A DNA stretch of 64,000 bases from Aliiroseovarius sp. S1339 (GCF_023195695.1 NZ_JALPQG010000009.1:104302-168301), one strand, 5' to 3'. Counted from the stretch's first letter, positions 44,330 through 53,375 are shown. Notes: generated from the sequence alone by a model not told the origin. Made by a program: numbers and translations.

Positions 44330-44917
44330 CTAGTGAAGCTTTCCCGACAGATCAATGGAAACGACCTGATTGTCGATCCCGTCGATCTCCATCACCCGAC
44401 CGGCGGCACTCGTGTCCAGGCCCAACCGCTTTGCCCAACGCGGCCAGTTGGCGGGGATCAGGCCCAGCACCTGCGTTGCCCCAAGATCGCGGGCGGACTT
44501 CGTCATCTCGGAAATCAGGTGGGCATGCACCAGTCGGCGCGCCCGTTGGGGGGTATCATGCGCTACGAATACGCGACTGCTTTCCCAGACGTTTTCGGCC
44601 ACCGGGGCGTCTGCATACAGCAGGTCGGATGGGATCGAGTCCAGCAGGCCCAGCTGCGCGTCCCGGATCATATAGGTGTAAATGCCACATCGCGCGGTCG
44701 TTGGTGTTAGCCGGATGCCGGCCAGCACCCGCCCAAATTCGTGCACCGCCACCCAGCGGCTGGCCGGGGTGTCGTACTGGTCAAATTCCATCCCCATCGC
44801 TTCGGGCAAATCCCAACGGTTCTGCACAATGAAACTTTGCCGTCTAGCGCGAAGTAGATTCGCAAATAACTCGCCATGGTTGTGTAGATTGGCGAAAGAA
44901 AGTGTGGTCGTCTGCAT
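44330..44917 (-). CDS. luxI: Acyl-homoserine-lactone synthase LuxI
   Basis: A 195-residue LuxI-family synthase making acyl-HSL from S-adenosylmethionine and an acyl carrier. All conserved residues are present: Arg26, Phe29 (RRQSFI), Trp35, Glu44, Asp46 and Asp49 (EFDQYD), Arg69 (GIRLTPT) and the WESSRVFV motif near 111. The ATG lies after CTGGAGAATGTC. It is downstream of luxR, in the same direction, with a 57-base gap that holds competing hairpins. The acyl chain length cannot be read from the sequence. Confidence 0.95.
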   Translation of the reverse strand: MQTTTLSFANLHNHGELFANLLRARRQSFIVQNRWDLPEAMGMEFDQYDTPASRWVAVHEFGRVLAGIRLTPTTARCGIYTYMIRDAQLGLLDSIPSDLLYADAPVAENVWESSRVFVAHDTPQRARRLVHAHLISEMTKSARDLGATQVLGLIPANWPRWAKRLGLDTSAAGRVMEIDGIDNQVVSIDLSGKLH

Positions 44918-44937
44918 GACATTCTCCAGTTTGGTTG

Positions 44938-44972
44938 AAAAAAACGGGAAGCACGCCCCGGCGATAGCCGGG
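44938..44972 (-). terminator. Two competing hairpins between luxR and luxI
   Basis: Directly after the luxR TAG stop, hairpin A (CCCGGC, loop TATC, GCCGGG on the minus strand) can form. Hairpin B pairs CGGG with CCCG and is followed immediately by TTTTTTT. A and B share bases 44957-44960, so they exclude each other. Hairpin B with its T-run looks like an intrinsic terminator before luxI, and hairpin A like an anti-terminator. This could tune the luxI to luxR ratio. Confidence 0.5.
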
Positions 44973-44973
44973 T

Positions 44974-45585
44974 CTAGATCAGCCGATAGTCCTTAGCTCT
45001 TTGAATGGCCTCGGCCGAGGTGCGTGCAAATAACTTCTTTCGGGCAGAGGACAGTCGCGCCTTCAGCGCGCTTTCCGAAATGCCCAGCACAACCGCACCG
45101 TTCGCATAGCGTTCACCCGAGGCAAGCACCTGAAGCGCTTCTATCTCGGCCTTGGTCAATGTGTCGGGGGGCTGTGAAACATGGTGAAGCCGAAGCACGA
45201 CACCGCTGATGGCGGCGATCTCTTCATCCGTAAATTCCCGGTCTGATCTAGCCAAACCTGAAACCGTCCGCGATGATATTTCACCGCAGGACACGCAGAC
45301 CCCATAAACCAATCCGTGGCGTGCAGCATCTTTCATGATGTTGAACGGATCGGGAAGGTCGATATCGCTCCAGCGGGTGGCACCGGTGCGCGATATGCCC
45401 CAGGCAATCATCGGGTCGCGCAGCGCATAGGCATTGCGGGTATAATGATCGGACCAGGTCTTAGGGTATGTTTGGAAGGTCAAAAGAGGCGCTGCAAAAC
45501 GGATGTGGAGCCCGACGAAATATCCCGCCGGGGCCATTGATTCCAATTCGTCTAGTAGCGAGTCGATCGCTTGATTCCGGCTCAT
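44974..45585 (-). CDS. luxR: LuxR-family quorum-sensing regulator
   Basis: A 203-residue regulator. The N-terminal autoinducer-binding domain has Y-P-K-x-W (residues 40-44), YTRNAYALRDPM near 48 and WSDIDL near 72, which are the family ligand contacts (Trp, Tyr, Asp). The C-terminal helix-turn-helix is at residues 140-203 (LTKAEIEALQVLASGERYANG then GISESALKARLSSARKKL, in parts). At 203 residues it is shorter than the usual 230-250, the shortening being in the ligand domain. It is encoded upstream of luxI, likely forming an autoregulated pair. Confidence 0.9.
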   Translation of the reverse strand: MSRNQAIDSLLDELESMAPAGYFVGLHIRFAAPLLTFQTYPKTWSDHYTRNAYALRDPMIAWGISRTGATRWSDIDLPDPFNIMKDAARHGLVYGVCVSCGEISSRTVSGLARSDREFTDEEIAAISGVVLRLHHVSQPPDTLTKAEIEALQVLASGERYANGAVVLGISESALKARLSSARKKLFARTSAEAIQRAKDYRLI

Positions 45586-45884
45586 GGTTAAATTTTGATT
45601 ACACCGAAGAGAAAAACAACCCTAAATTGTATGAATGACTGCGGCACAATCTTTCAGTGTGTCGCAAATACCCAACGTGGCAAGGTCTCACCGAATAAAA
45701 TAGGATGCAAGTGGAAACCTACGTGCTCCAAAAAACATCAACCACAGATTGTAAATTGTTTTCGATATGAGAACAATGATGCAATGGGCTTGGAATTGCA
45801 TGTAAATGCGTTCGCGCACAGATTAACGGAATGACGCCAGAATCGGTTGTGTCTTTGGCGGTGTGAGGTATTTGCGGGGGGAGA
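45586..45884. other. AT-rich region upstream of luxR with dyad and CtrA-like site
   Basis: No gene is seen. An inverted repeat TGCGGCACA and TGTGTCGCA with a nine-base spacer lies at 45640-45666 (one mismatch), 55 bases before luxR. A TTAA-N7-TTAC sequence lies at 45588-45602, three bases from the luxR ATG, near the CtrA consensus TTAA-N7-TTAA. Neither has known occupancy here. Confidence 0.4.
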
Positions 45885-45959
45885 TGGTGCTGCTAGGGAG
45901 GATCGAACTCCCGACCTCGTCATTACCAATGACGCGCTCTACCACTGAGCTACAGCAGC
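45885..45959 (-). tRNA. tRNA-Thr (GGT)
   Basis: A 75-base cloverleaf with encoded CCA. Acceptor GCTGCTG pairs with the 3' strand TAGCAGC (last pair G-T), D arm and T arm (GTTCGAT) are intact, and the anticodon loop TTGGTAA gives anticodon GGT. It lies 88 bases before the start of the murA cluster, on the opposite strand. Confidence 0.95.
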
Positions 45960-46046
45960 ACACTGTGGGCGGCTGATTAGCCCTAATCGCGTAAGGACGC
46001 AAGCGCATTCTGGACCCTTTTTTGAAGCTGGGTTACAGAAGGAGTT

Positions 46047-46208
46047 ATGGAGCGTAAGAAGATACCCCAGAAACCCTCGAAAAAAGGGACTGATCGTGAT
46101 GAGCGGCTGAAAGCTGCGCTGAAGGCCAACATGGGCCGGCGTAAAACTCAGGCGCGCGCGCGGGCGGATCAAGGGGCCAATCGGTCGCAAGACAAACAAG
46201 AAAAATAG
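46047..46208 (+). CDS. Small 53-residue basic protein upstream of murA
   Basis: An open frame starting [20 protein letters not shown] with the core [19 protein letters not shown] and ending SQDKQEK. It is very rich in Lys and Arg. A good AAGGAG ribosome site is five bases before the ATG. It ends 13 bases before murA, so the two are probably co-transcribed. I recall similar short proteins before murA in Rhodobacteraceae, so it is probably real. Function unknown; the charge suggests nucleic-acid or ribosome binding. Confidence 0.65.
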   Translation: MERKKIPQKPSKKGTDRDERLKAALKANMGRRKTQARARADQGANRSQDKQEK

Positions 46209-46221
46209 AAAAGGCGGGCAG

Positions 46222-47487
46222 ATGGATTCGATAGTTGTAACCGGTGGTGGTGAACTGCACGGTGAAATCCCGATTGCAGGGGCGAAGAATGCGTGTCTGA
46301 CATTGATGCCGGCAACGCTGCTGTCAGAAGAACCTTTGACGTTGACCAACGCGCCGCGCTTGTCCGACATCAAGACGATGACTGAATTGCTGGCGTCGCT
46401 GGGGGCTGAGGCGACGTCGATGCAAGACGGGCAGGTGCTGGCGATGTCGTCGCATGACATTAACAACCACGTGGCCGATTATGATATTGTGCGCAAAATG
46501 CGCGCTTCGAATCTGGTGTTGGGTCCGATGTTGGCGCGGCTGGGTCATGCGGTTGTTTCCCTGCCCGGCGGTTGTGCCATTGGCGCGCGCCCCATGGATC
46601 TGCACATTTATGGGCTGGAAAAGCTGGGTGCCCAGATCGAGCTGAAAGATGGCTATCTGCACGCCAAAGCGCCGCGTGGCCTTAAGGGGGCTGAGATTGA
46701 TCTGGCCTTTGCATCTGTTGGGGCGACCGAGAACATTTTGATGGCCGCCACTTTGGCGAAAGGCACCACCATCATCCGCAACGCGGCGCGCGAGCCCGAG
46801 ATTGTCGATCTGGCCGATTGCTTGCGCAAGATGGGCGCGCAGATTGATGGCGACGGCACGTCCGAGATCGTGATCCAAGGCGTTGATCGTCTGAGTGGGG
46901 CAACCCACCCGGTGGTCACAGATCGGATCGAGCTTGGCACCTATATGCTGGCCCCGGCGATTGCAGGCGGCGAAGTCGAATGTCTGGGAGGCCGCATTGA
47001 TCTGGTGAAAAGCTTCGCCGAAAAGCTGGACGCGGCAGGTATTCAAGTTGAAGAAACGGCGCGCGGCCTAAAAGTTGCGCGCAAGAATGGGCGCGTGTCT
47101 GCCGTGGATGTGACGACCGAACCGTTCCCCGGCTTCCCGACCGACCTGCAGGCCCAGATGATGGCGATGCTGTGCACCGCAGACGGCACATCCGTCTTGC
47201 ATGAAACCATCTTTGAAAACCGCTTCATGCACGCGCCTGAACTGACTCGCATGGGCGCAAATATCGAAGTACATGGCGGCACAGCGACTGTGCACGGGGT
47301 AAAGCGCCTGAAAGGTGCCCGGGTCATGGCGACCGATCTGCGCGCTTCGGTGTCGCTGATCCTTGCCGGGATGGCTGCGGAAGGTGAAACGGTGGTCAGC
47401 CGCGTCTATCACCTTGATCGTGGGTATGAGAAGGTTGTGCGCAAACTGTCCTTGATCGGGGCCAAAATCGAACGGATCAAAGAATGA
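46222..47487 (+). CDS. murA: UDP-N-acetylglucosamine 1-carboxyvinyltransferase
   Basis: A 421-residue EPSP-synthase-fold enzyme for the first committed step of peptidoglycan synthesis. The start [25 protein letters not shown] (in parts) contains the conserved Lys near residue 22 and Asn23. The active-site loop [14 protein letters not shown] near residue 117 has the Cys that fosfomycin alkylates, so the organism should be sensitive by target. The C-terminal [12 protein letters not shown] is normal. It overlaps the DUF2948 gene by four bases (ATGA), the usual arrangement in this order. Confidence 0.97.
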   Translation: MDSIVVTGGGELHGEIPIAGAKNACLTLMPATLLSEEPLTLTNAPRLSDIKTMTELLASLGAEATSMQDGQVLAMSSHDINNHVADYDIVRKMRASNLVLGPMLARLGHAVVSLPGGCAIGARPMDLHIYGLEKLGAQIELKDGYLHAKAPRGLKGAEIDLAFASVGATENILMAATLAKGTTIIRNAAREPEIVDLADCLRKMGAQIDGDGTSEIVIQGVDRLSGATHPVVTDRIELGTYMLAPAIAGGEVECLGGRIDLVKSFAEKLDAAGIQVEETARGLKVARKNGRVSAVDVTTEPFPGFPTDLQAQMMAMLCTADGTSVLHETIFENRFMHAPELTRMGANIEVHGGTATVHGVKRLKGARVMATDLRASVSLILAGMAAEGETVVSRVYHLDRGYEKVVRKLSLIGAKIERIKE

Positions 47488-47972
47488 CCGACACCCATAA
47501 AGACGCGAAATTTGAAGATGCACGCGAAGCCCCGCTGCGCCTGATTGCCATGGATGCGGACGATCTGAAAGTGATCAGCGCGCTTGTTCAAGATGCGGTG
47601 TTTCCAGCCTCTGAAATGACGTGGGATGCGCCGCGCCGCCGCTTCGCCCTTCTGATCAACCGCTTCCGTTGGGAAGACGCGCCCGCCGCTAAACGCCGCG
47701 CGCGCACGGTTGAAAGGGTTCAATCGGTGATTTCTGTGTCGGATGTTCTAAAAGTGCAAAGTCAGGGGGTTAAGCGCGGCGATACAGATACCGTTCTGTC
47801 GCTTTTGTCTGTGTCTTTCACCCCATCCGACGACGGCATGGGGCGGCTTGAACTGGTGCTGGCGGGCGACGGCGCCATCGCGCTAGAGGTTGAAACGCTG
47901 GACGTCACCCTGCAGGACGTCACCCGCCCCTATATCGCGCCATCGCGCCACACACCGGAGCACCCGGAGTAA
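47484..47972 (+). CDS. DUF2948 family protein
   Basis: A 162-residue protein of DUF2948, widespread downstream of murA in Rhodobacterales. The typical [23 protein letters not shown] opening is visible (in parts), with [21 protein letters not shown] near residue 45 and an alternating-strand second half. It overlaps murA and precedes hisD by three bases. The function is unknown; conserved neighbours suggest a housekeeping role linked to cell-wall or histidine synthesis. Confidence 0.92.
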   Translation: MTDTHKDAKFEDAREAPLRLIAMDADDLKVISALVQDAVFPASEMTWDAPRRRFALLINRFRWEDAPAAKRRARTVERVQSVISVSDVLKVQSQGVKRGDTDTVLSLLSVSFTPSDDGMGRLELVLAGDGAIALEVETLDVTLQDVTRPYIAPSRHTPEHPE

Positions 47973-47975
47973 GAT

Positions 47976-49277
47976 ATGCCGCATTTCCTGAACTCCACCG
48001 ACGCCGACTTTGAGGCGCGCTTCGTTGAGCTTTTGTCCATGAAGCGCGAGGACAGTCCCGAGGTCGATGACATCGTCGCGGGCATCATCGCGGATGTGCG
48101 TGCGCGGGGCGACGCGGCGGTGATCGAGTTGACGTCAAAGTTTGACCGGTTGGATTTGACACCCGAAACCCTGCGCTACACGCCTGATGAAATTGAAGCC
48201 GAATGCGCCAAGGTCTCGGACGAAGACCGTGCCGCGTTGCAACTGGCCGCTGATCGCATCCGTGCTTATCACGCCCGCCAGATGCCGGAAGATCAGCAGT
48301 GGACGGACGAGGCAGGGGCCGAGCTTGGCTGGCGCTGGTCGGCTGTCTCTGCCGCTGGACTTTATGTGCCCGGTGGGTTGGCGAGCTATCCATCCTCGGT
48401 TCTGATGAACGCGATCCCGGCCAAGGTGGCGAGGGTCGAACGCCTTGCGATCACTGTGCCGACGCCTGATGGGATCGCCAATCCATTGGTGCTTCTGGCC
48501 GCGCGTATCGCTGGTGTGGATGAGGTTTATCGCATTGGTGGCGCGCAGGCTATCGCCGCGCTGGCCTATGGCACCGACACCATCGCGCCTGTCGACAAGA
48601 TCACCGGGCCGGGCAACGCCTTTGTTGCTGCCGCCAAACGACGGGTGTTCGGTAAAGTGGGCATCGACATGATCGCAGGCCCGTCCGAAATTCTGGTGAT
48701 TGCCGACAGTGACAACGACCCCGATTGGCTGGCGCTGGACCTGATGAGCCAGGCCGAACATGACGAAAGCGCGCAGTCTTTGCTGATCACCACAGACGAA
48801 GCCTTCGGGCGCAGGGTGGCCGCCGCCGTGGACGCACGGCTTGAAACGCTGGAACGGCGCGAGATCGCGGGTGCTAGTTGGCGCGATTTTGGGGCCGTGA
48901 TCACGGTTGCCGATCTGGACGAGGCCGCCGCCCTGTCCAACCGCATTGCGCCGGAGCATCTTGAGCTTTGTGTGGCCGACGCTGATGCGCTGTCTGACAA
49001 ATGTGTCCATGCAGGCGCAATTTTTCTTGGCCAATGGACACCCGAAGCCATTGGCGATTATGTCGGCGGCCCCAACCACGTCTTACCCACCGCGCGGTCT
49101 GCGCGGTTCAGCTCTGGCCTGTCGGTGATGGATTTCCTGAAACGCACCACGCTGGCCCGGATGACCCCTGCCGCCCTGTCCACCATCGGCGCCGCCGCCG
49201 AAACGCTCGCCATTTCCGAAAGTCTTGAAGCACACGGCCTGTCTGTTCGTGCGCGGCTTGACGCCCTGAACGATTGA
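47976..49277 (+). CDS. hisD: Histidinol dehydrogenase
   Basis: A 433-residue zinc enzyme for the last two oxidations of histidine synthesis. The motifs GPSEILVIAD near residue 232, SQAEHDESAQSLLIT near 258 (zinc ligand Gln/His) and PEHLELCV near 327 are visible, along with GPNHVLPT near 365. No other his genes are next to it, typical for alphaproteobacteria where hisD lies in this murA cluster. It is followed by UPF0262. Confidence 0.97.
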   Translation: MPHFLNSTDADFEARFVELLSMKREDSPEVDDIVAGIIADVRARGDAAVIELTSKFDRLDLTPETLRYTPDEIEAECAKVSDEDRAALQLAADRIRAYHARQMPEDQQWTDEAGAELGWRWSAVSAAGLYVPGGLASYPSSVLMNAIPAKVARVERLAITVPTPDGIANPLVLLAARIAGVDEVYRIGGAQAIAALAYGTDTIAPVDKITGPGNAFVAAAKRRVFGKVGIDMIAGPSEILVIADSDNDPDWLALDLMSQAEHDESAQSLLITTDEAFGRRVAAAVDARLETLERREIAGASWRDFGAVITVADLDEAAALSNRIAPEHLELCVADADALSDKCVHAGAIFLGQWTPEAIGDYVGGPNHVLPTARSARFSSGLSVMDFLKRTTLARMTPAALSTIGAAAETLAISESLEAHGLSVRARLDALND

Positions 49278-49293
49278 CCCGCAGAGTGCCCCA

Positions 49294-49776
49294 ATGACTA
49301 AAAATCGAATTAGCGACATCCAGATTGACGACACCGGCCTTGCCGCACCCACCCCTGCGATTGAACAGGAGCGCAAGGTTGCCATCTTTGACCTGCTGGA
49401 AGACAACAGTTTTGAGCTGGCAGGACGCGACGACCAGACGCCGCCGGATGGCCCCTATAACCTTGGCCTCTCAATTCGCGAAAAGCGCCTTGTGGTCGAT
49501 GCCAAGACCGAGGCTGGTGACCCAGCGGCAGAGTTCCATCTGTCTCTTGGCCCGTTTCGGCAAGTGGTGAAAGACTATTTTGCCATTTGCGAAAGTTATT
49601 TCGACGCGGTGAAGAAGCTGCCGCCCAGCCAGATCGAAGCCATCGATATGGGGCGGCGCGGTATCCACAATGAAGGCGCGCGAATATTGCAGGAACGGCT
49701 TGAGGGCAAAGCCAATATCGACATCGACACGGCGCGTCGCCTGTTCACTTTGATCTGCGTTCTGCACTGGGGCTGA
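49294..49776 (+). CDS. UPF0262 family protein
   Basis: A 160-residue protein, family UPF0262, conserved in Rhodobacterales between hisD and a phosphatase-like gene. The block LSLGPFRQVVKDYFAICESYFDAVK and IEAIDMGRRGIHNEGA (read in parts) are recognisable. Its start follows a TTGACCCGCAGAGTGCC leader without a strong ribosome site. No catalytic motif is evident. Function unknown. Confidence 0.9.
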   Translation: MTKNRISDIQIDDTGLAAPTPAIEQERKVAIFDLLEDNSFELAGRDDQTPPDGPYNLGLSIREKRLVVDAKTEAGDPAAEFHLSLGPFRQVVKDYFAICESYFDAVKKLPPSQIEAIDMGRRGIHNEGARILQERLEGKANIDIDTARRLFTLICVLHWG

Positions 49777-49778
49777 GC

Positions 49779-50255
49779 ATGGCCGCAGATCGCCCCCAAT
49801 CGGTGCTGTTTTGCTGCGACCATAATGCCGTGCGCTCGCCGATGGCCGAGGGGATGATGAAGGCCTTCTATGGCCATGATATCTATGTGCAATCCGCCGG
49901 TGTTCACAGTGATATGGAGATTGACGGCTTTTCGATCTCGGTCTGCGCGGAATTGGGTATCACCCTGTCCAACCACCGGGTGCGTAGCTTTGACCAGATG
50001 GAAGAATGGGGCGACGATCTGTCGAGTTTTGATCTGATCGTCGCTTTGTCGCCTGCCAGTCAAAGGCGTGCTTTGGATCTGACGCGTCTGTATCATCTGG
50101 AGGTCGAATACTGGCCGATCCTCGACCCCACGGGCCTTGGCACCCGCCGCGAAGAAAAGCTTGCCGCTTATCGTCAGACGCGCGACCAGATCCGCGACCA
50201 AATCCTTGCCCGTTTTGGCCCGCCGCGCATTGATCGCGGTGAAACCGACAGCTAA
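49779..50255 (+). CDS. Low-molecular-weight phosphotyrosine phosphatase-like protein
   Basis: A 158-residue member of the LMW-PTP/arsenate-reductase fold. The active-site loop CX5R is C13-D-H-N-A-V-R19, followed by S20-P. The general acid Asp appears in the C-terminal DPTGLG segment near residue 113. The N-terminal motif LFCCDHNAVRSPMAEGMMK is that of arsenate-reductase or small phosphatase families. It starts three bases after UPF0262 ends. Substrate unknown: a protein tyrosine phosphate is most likely. Confidence 0.85.
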   Translation: MAADRPQSVLFCCDHNAVRSPMAEGMMKAFYGHDIYVQSAGVHSDMEIDGFSISVCAELGITLSNHRVRSFDQMEEWGDDLSSFDLIVALSPASQRRALDLTRLYHLEVEYWPILDPTGLGTRREEKLAAYRQTRDQIRDQILARFGPPRIDRGETDS

Positions 50256-50348
50256 AGCGGACCCGGGCCGGATTTCCCTTGAAAAACTGAAAGTTTGGCC
50301 CCATTTAGGGGGCGCTCACGGTTGGTGAGTGAAAACACAGGAGTGAAC

Positions 50349-50567
50349 ATGGCCAAGGAAGAACTGCTCGAATTCCCCGGTGTCGTGAAGGAACTCCTGC
50401 CGAATGCGACATTCCTGGTCGAGCTGGAAAACGGCCATACGATCATCGCGCATACGGCAGGCAAGATGCGAAAAAACCGCATCCGTGTTCTGGCTGGCGA
50501 CAAGGTGCAGGTCGAAATGACCCCCTATGATCTGACCAAGGGTCGGATCAACTACCGCTTCAAATAA
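50349..50567 (+). CDS. infA: Translation initiation factor IF-1
   Basis: A 72-residue S1/OB-fold protein. The sequence from [20 protein letters not shown] through [16 protein letters not shown] to GRINYRFK is nearly identical to known IF-1. The ATG at 50349 follows CACAGGAGTGAAC. IF-1 binds the ribosomal A site and stabilises 30S initiation. It lies 13 bases before maf. Confidence 0.98.
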   Translation: MAKEELLEFPGVVKELLPNATFLVELENGHTIIAHTAGKMRKNRIRVLAGDKVQVEMTPYDLTKGRINYRFK

Positions 50568-50579
50568 GCGGGCACGCGC

Positions 50580-51167
50580 ATGACGCGCCCCAAGCTGATT
50601 CTGGGTTCAGGTAGCCCAAGACGGGCCGAGTTGCTGGCGCAGCTCGGCCTTGTCGCGGACGGCGTGCGGCCGCCAGACGTGGACGAGACGCCGGTGAAGG
50701 GCGAGTTGCCACTGAACTATTGTCGCAGGATTGCCGCCGCGAAGGCCGCTGCCATGGACGTGGCCGCGGATGAGGTCGTTCTATGCGCAGACACCACCGT
50801 CGCGCTGGGCCGCCGCATTCTGGGCAAACCCGAAGACGCAGGGCAGGCGACAGAGTTCCTGCTGGCGCTGTCAGGTCGTCGCCATCGCGTGATTACTTCG
50901 GTGGTCGTGCGCAATGCGCAGCAAACATGGGCGCGCGATGTCGTGACCGCCGTCAAATTCAAACGCCTGTCTGATATCGAGTTGAACGCCTATCTTGCCT
51001 CCGACGATTGGCGCGGCAAGGCTGGCGGCTATGCTATACAGGGACCAGCCGGTGCGTTCGTCACCTGGCTGCAGGGCAGCTATACGGCCGTTGTCGGGCT
51101 GCCAGTTGCCGAAACTGCTACCCTGTTGGTGGCCGCAGGCTACCCCATTTATGGAGATCGCACATGA
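50580..51167 (+). CDS. maf: Maf-type nucleotide pyrophosphatase
   Basis: A 195-residue Maf/HAM1-fold pyrophosphatase that removes non-canonical nucleotides. It opens [18 protein letters not shown], the S-x-S-x-R-R motif, followed by ADTTVALG near residue 70 and the C-terminal [12 protein letters not shown] near 150. The ATG at 50580 follows CGGGCACGC without a strong ribosome site but matches the family start. Its stop overlaps the RNase gene by four bases (ATGA). Confidence 0.94.
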   Translation: MTRPKLILGSGSPRRAELLAQLGLVADGVRPPDVDETPVKGELPLNYCRRIAAAKAAAMDVAADEVVLCADTTVALGRRILGKPEDAGQATEFLLALSGRRHRVITSVVVRNAQQTWARDVVTAVKFKRLSDIELNAYLASDDWRGKAGGYAIQGPAGAFVTWLQGSYTAVVGLPVAETATLLVAAGYPIYGDRT

Positions 51168-52207
51168 AAGGCAGCGTGATTGCGCTTGACCATTACAAGG
51201 GTCGCATGGCCGCCGCGCATGTCGTCGATGGCGAGCTTGAAGATCTGCTGATCGAGCCGCCGCAAAACGTGACACTTCCCGGCGCGACCTTCCGTGCGAT
51301 CTGCGACCGCCCGCTGAAAGGGCAGGGGGGCATGATGTTGCGCTTGCCAGACGGCGAAACAGGGTTTTTGCGGCAAGGCAAGGGGCTGAAGCCGGGTCAG
51401 CCCATTTTGGTGCAGGTCACGGGGTTTGCAGAGGACGGGAAAGCTGTTCCTGTGACCCGGAAACTGCTGTTCAAAAGCCGCTTTGCAATTGTGACGCCTG
51501 ACGCGCCCGGCCTCAATGTCAGCCGCTCAATCCGGGATGATGAAGAACGCCTGCGCCTGTTGGACATCGCACATGAGGTGATGGAGGGCGCGGACGAAGG
51601 GTTGATCCTGCGCTCCGTCGCGACGACCGGCACAGACGACGAGATTGCAGATGACATCGCGCAGATGCTGGCGCTGTCGCGCGCCGTGCTTAAGGATGGC
51701 GACGGAAATACGCCTGAACTTTTGGTCGACGGGGCCGATCCGCATCATCAGGCGTGGCGTGAATGGGCCAAACCCGATCAACTTGACGACGCCGAGGGTG
51801 CATTCGCGCGTCATGGTGTGATTGATCTGATCGACGAAGTGCGCAGCATTCGCGTGCCGCTGTCGGGCGGGGCATATGCTTTTGTTGAACCCACAAAAGC
51901 GCTGGTGGCTGTGGATGTGAACACAGGCGGCGACACTAGCCCTGCGGCGGGTCTAAAGGCCAATATCGCCACCGCCCTTGCCCTGCCGCGGGCATTGCGG
52001 TGTCGTGGTTTGGGCGGGCAGATCGTTGTTGATTTCGCGCCCAGCCCCAAAAAGGACCGCCGCCAGATCGAACAAGCCCTGCGCACGGCATTTCGCGCCG
52101 ATGGGATCGAGACGTCGCTGGTTGGCTGGACGACGCTTGGCAATTTCGAGCTTCAACGCAAACGCGAGCGGATGAGTTTGCGCGCCTGTCTGGAGGGCAC
52201 AAGATGA
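51164..52207 (+). CDS. Ribonuclease E/G family protein, short form
   Basis: A 347-residue RNase E/G-type endonuclease, shorter than E. coli RNase G (489). It starts [20 protein letters not shown]; the S1-like part is followed by a DNase-I-like domain with metal ligands in [18 protein letters not shown] near residue 245 and [19 protein letters not shown] near 290. The zinc-link CPxC motif that stabilises RNase E dimers is missing. It overlaps maf at its start and yacG at its end. Likely processes rRNA or tRNA; whether it is active alone is uncertain. Confidence 0.9.
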   Translation: MKGSVIALDHYKGRMAAAHVVDGELEDLLIEPPQNVTLPGATFRAICDRPLKGQGGMMLRLPDGETGFLRQGKGLKPGQPILVQVTGFAEDGKAVPVTRKLLFKSRFAIVTPDAPGLNVSRSIRDDEERLRLLDIAHEVMEGADEGLILRSVATTGTDDEIADDIAQMLALSRAVLKDGDGNTPELLVDGADPHHQAWREWAKPDQLDDAEGAFARHGVIDLIDEVRSIRVPLSGGAYAFVEPTKALVAVDVNTGGDTSPAAGLKANIATALALPRALRCRGLGGQIVVDFAPSPKKDRRQIEQALRTAFRADGIETSLVGWTTLGNFELQRKRERMSLRACLEGTR

Positions 52208-52398
52208 GCTGTCCGATTTGCGCAAAAGTGACGGACCCGAAATACCGCCCCTTCTGCTCTCGGCGCTGCGCCGATGTGGATCTTGGACGGTGGTTAAATG
52301 GGTCATATGCGGTCCCGGCCGAGACTCCGGAAGACCTTGAAGAAGCCGCCGATGCGCTGCTTGACGAGCAACGTCAGGAAAGTCACGGCCCGCACTGA
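52204..52398 (+). CDS. yacG: DNA gyrase inhibitor YacG
   Basis: A 64-residue zinc protein. The four ligands are C3, C6, C18 and C22 in CPICAKV and [15 protein letters not shown], the YacG pattern. It binds GyrB and inhibits the enzyme. The acidic C-terminal tail ([14 protein letters not shown]) is normal. It overlaps the RNase gene by four bases and is 80 bases from tRNA-Phe. The maf-RNase-yacG order is conserved in the group. Confidence 0.94.
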   Translation: MSCPICAKVTDPKYRPFCSRRCADVDLGRWLNGSYAVPAETPEDLEEAADALLDEQRQESHGPH

Positions 52399-52478
52399 AA
52401 ATCCTGCATTTTCCCTCTGGACACGACATTCCCCCGCGTCTACAACCCGCGCACCCGAACGATGAAACGTTCACCCGT

Positions 52479-52553
52479 GCCCGGGTAGCTCAGGGGTAGA
52501 GCAGTGGATTGAAAATCCTCGTGTCGGTGGTTCGATTCCGCCCCCGGGCACCA
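52479..52553 (+). tRNA. tRNA-Phe (GAA)
   Basis: A 75-base cloverleaf with encoded CCA. GCCCGGG pairs with CCCGGGC, the D arm has TAGCTCAGGGGTAGAGC, the anticodon loop is TTGAAAA with anticodon GAA, and GTTCGATTC is the T arm. It marks the left end of the relic zone that follows. Confidence 0.96.
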
Positions 52554-52679
52554 TAAAATCAAATACTTACAAGATTGATGAATATCTTAGGCTCGCAATA
52601 GGCTCAGAGATTTGGTTGTTACTGTGCGGTTGATTTGGTTCTCGACAGCAATTGATTGACCGCGCCTAGTCGAGGAGGC

Positions 52680-53177
52680 CAGCATCTGGCGATCAGGTAT
52701 GGCTTGGGTCCCTATCCGGGAACTCATGGCGAGGTCATATGCTCTGCCAAACTTGTTCCCGTGGTTGGGCCTCACTCACCAATTCGCGAATTGAAAGAAC
52801 CCTTCATCCAAGAAAATTCCAGCATTCTGATTGCAGATAGAACGGGAGAGACGGATGGCACAGAGTTCTGCAGGGCGACGTATTTTTGCGGCCGAAATTG
52901 GACAGGAGCACAGGTTGAAAGCTCCACCTCTTTCGCGCGGGCCGATCTTGCGCTTCAGGCCGCAATTTGTGGTATGGGTGTCGCGCTTGGGCGGACACTG
53001 CTGGTCGAAGATGACATCCACAACGGGTTTCTGATCCCAATAGGTAAGAGTGTCGCGACCAAAGCGAAGTATTGGATCGTTACGACCGCTTCATTCTCGG
53101 CCACTCCGACATACCGTGAAATCAGAAAATTCTTCAAAGAAGAGGTTCAAAACTCGGCGCAGGTCTATGCGCTCTAA
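52680..53177 (+). pseudogene. Truncated LysR-type regulator (ligand-binding domain only)
   Basis: About 165 residues of a LysR-family effector domain. The region LAIRYGLGPYPGTHGEVI corresponds to the second half of a GcvA/LysR substrate domain, as does FARADLALQAAICGMGVALG, then LLVEDDIHNGFLIPIGKSV and the terminal RKFFKEEV. The whole N-terminal DNA-binding half is absent and no ribosome binding site precedes the open frame. The remaining part lies 130 bases after tRNA-Phe. It is best read as a relic left by an insertion or deletion at the tRNA. Confidence 0.7.
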
Positions 53178-53179
53178 CC

Positions 53180-53375
53180 TGACCGGCTTGTCGTTCTCGA
53201 CGTGGCGGTGCTGCGCTGTTTTTGACCCGGTTCTGTCGCTGGTCCAAATAGCTTTAAGGGTCGCCCTGCACACAGCACCCCGCGACTCGTTTGCGTCTTG
53301 CGCATCGGTTTCAAGGCGGAAATCAATCAGCTGGCCACTTTGATCAGTGGCAAGATGTGACCGCAGCGATTTGCC
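53180..53375 (-). pseudogene. Possible degenerate IS6-family transposase fragment
   Basis: On the minus strand a stretch of about 30 residues reads LATDQSGQLIDFRLETDAQD (20 residues), which resembles the conserved [L/W]RA[T/V]DQxGQLIDFRLTxRRDAKAA segment of IS6-family DDE transposases. The flanking residues do not match, no ends or inverted repeats were found and no catalytic DDE can be assigned. The similarity is short, so the call is tentative; it fits the relic nature of this zone between tRNA-Phe and bdhA. Confidence 0.3.

Noticed and set aside
45595..45834. 79-residue plus-strand frame upstream of luxR
   Set aside because: In an AT-rich spacer, no recognised ribosome binding site or protein features; the dyad and CtrA-like site lie within it.
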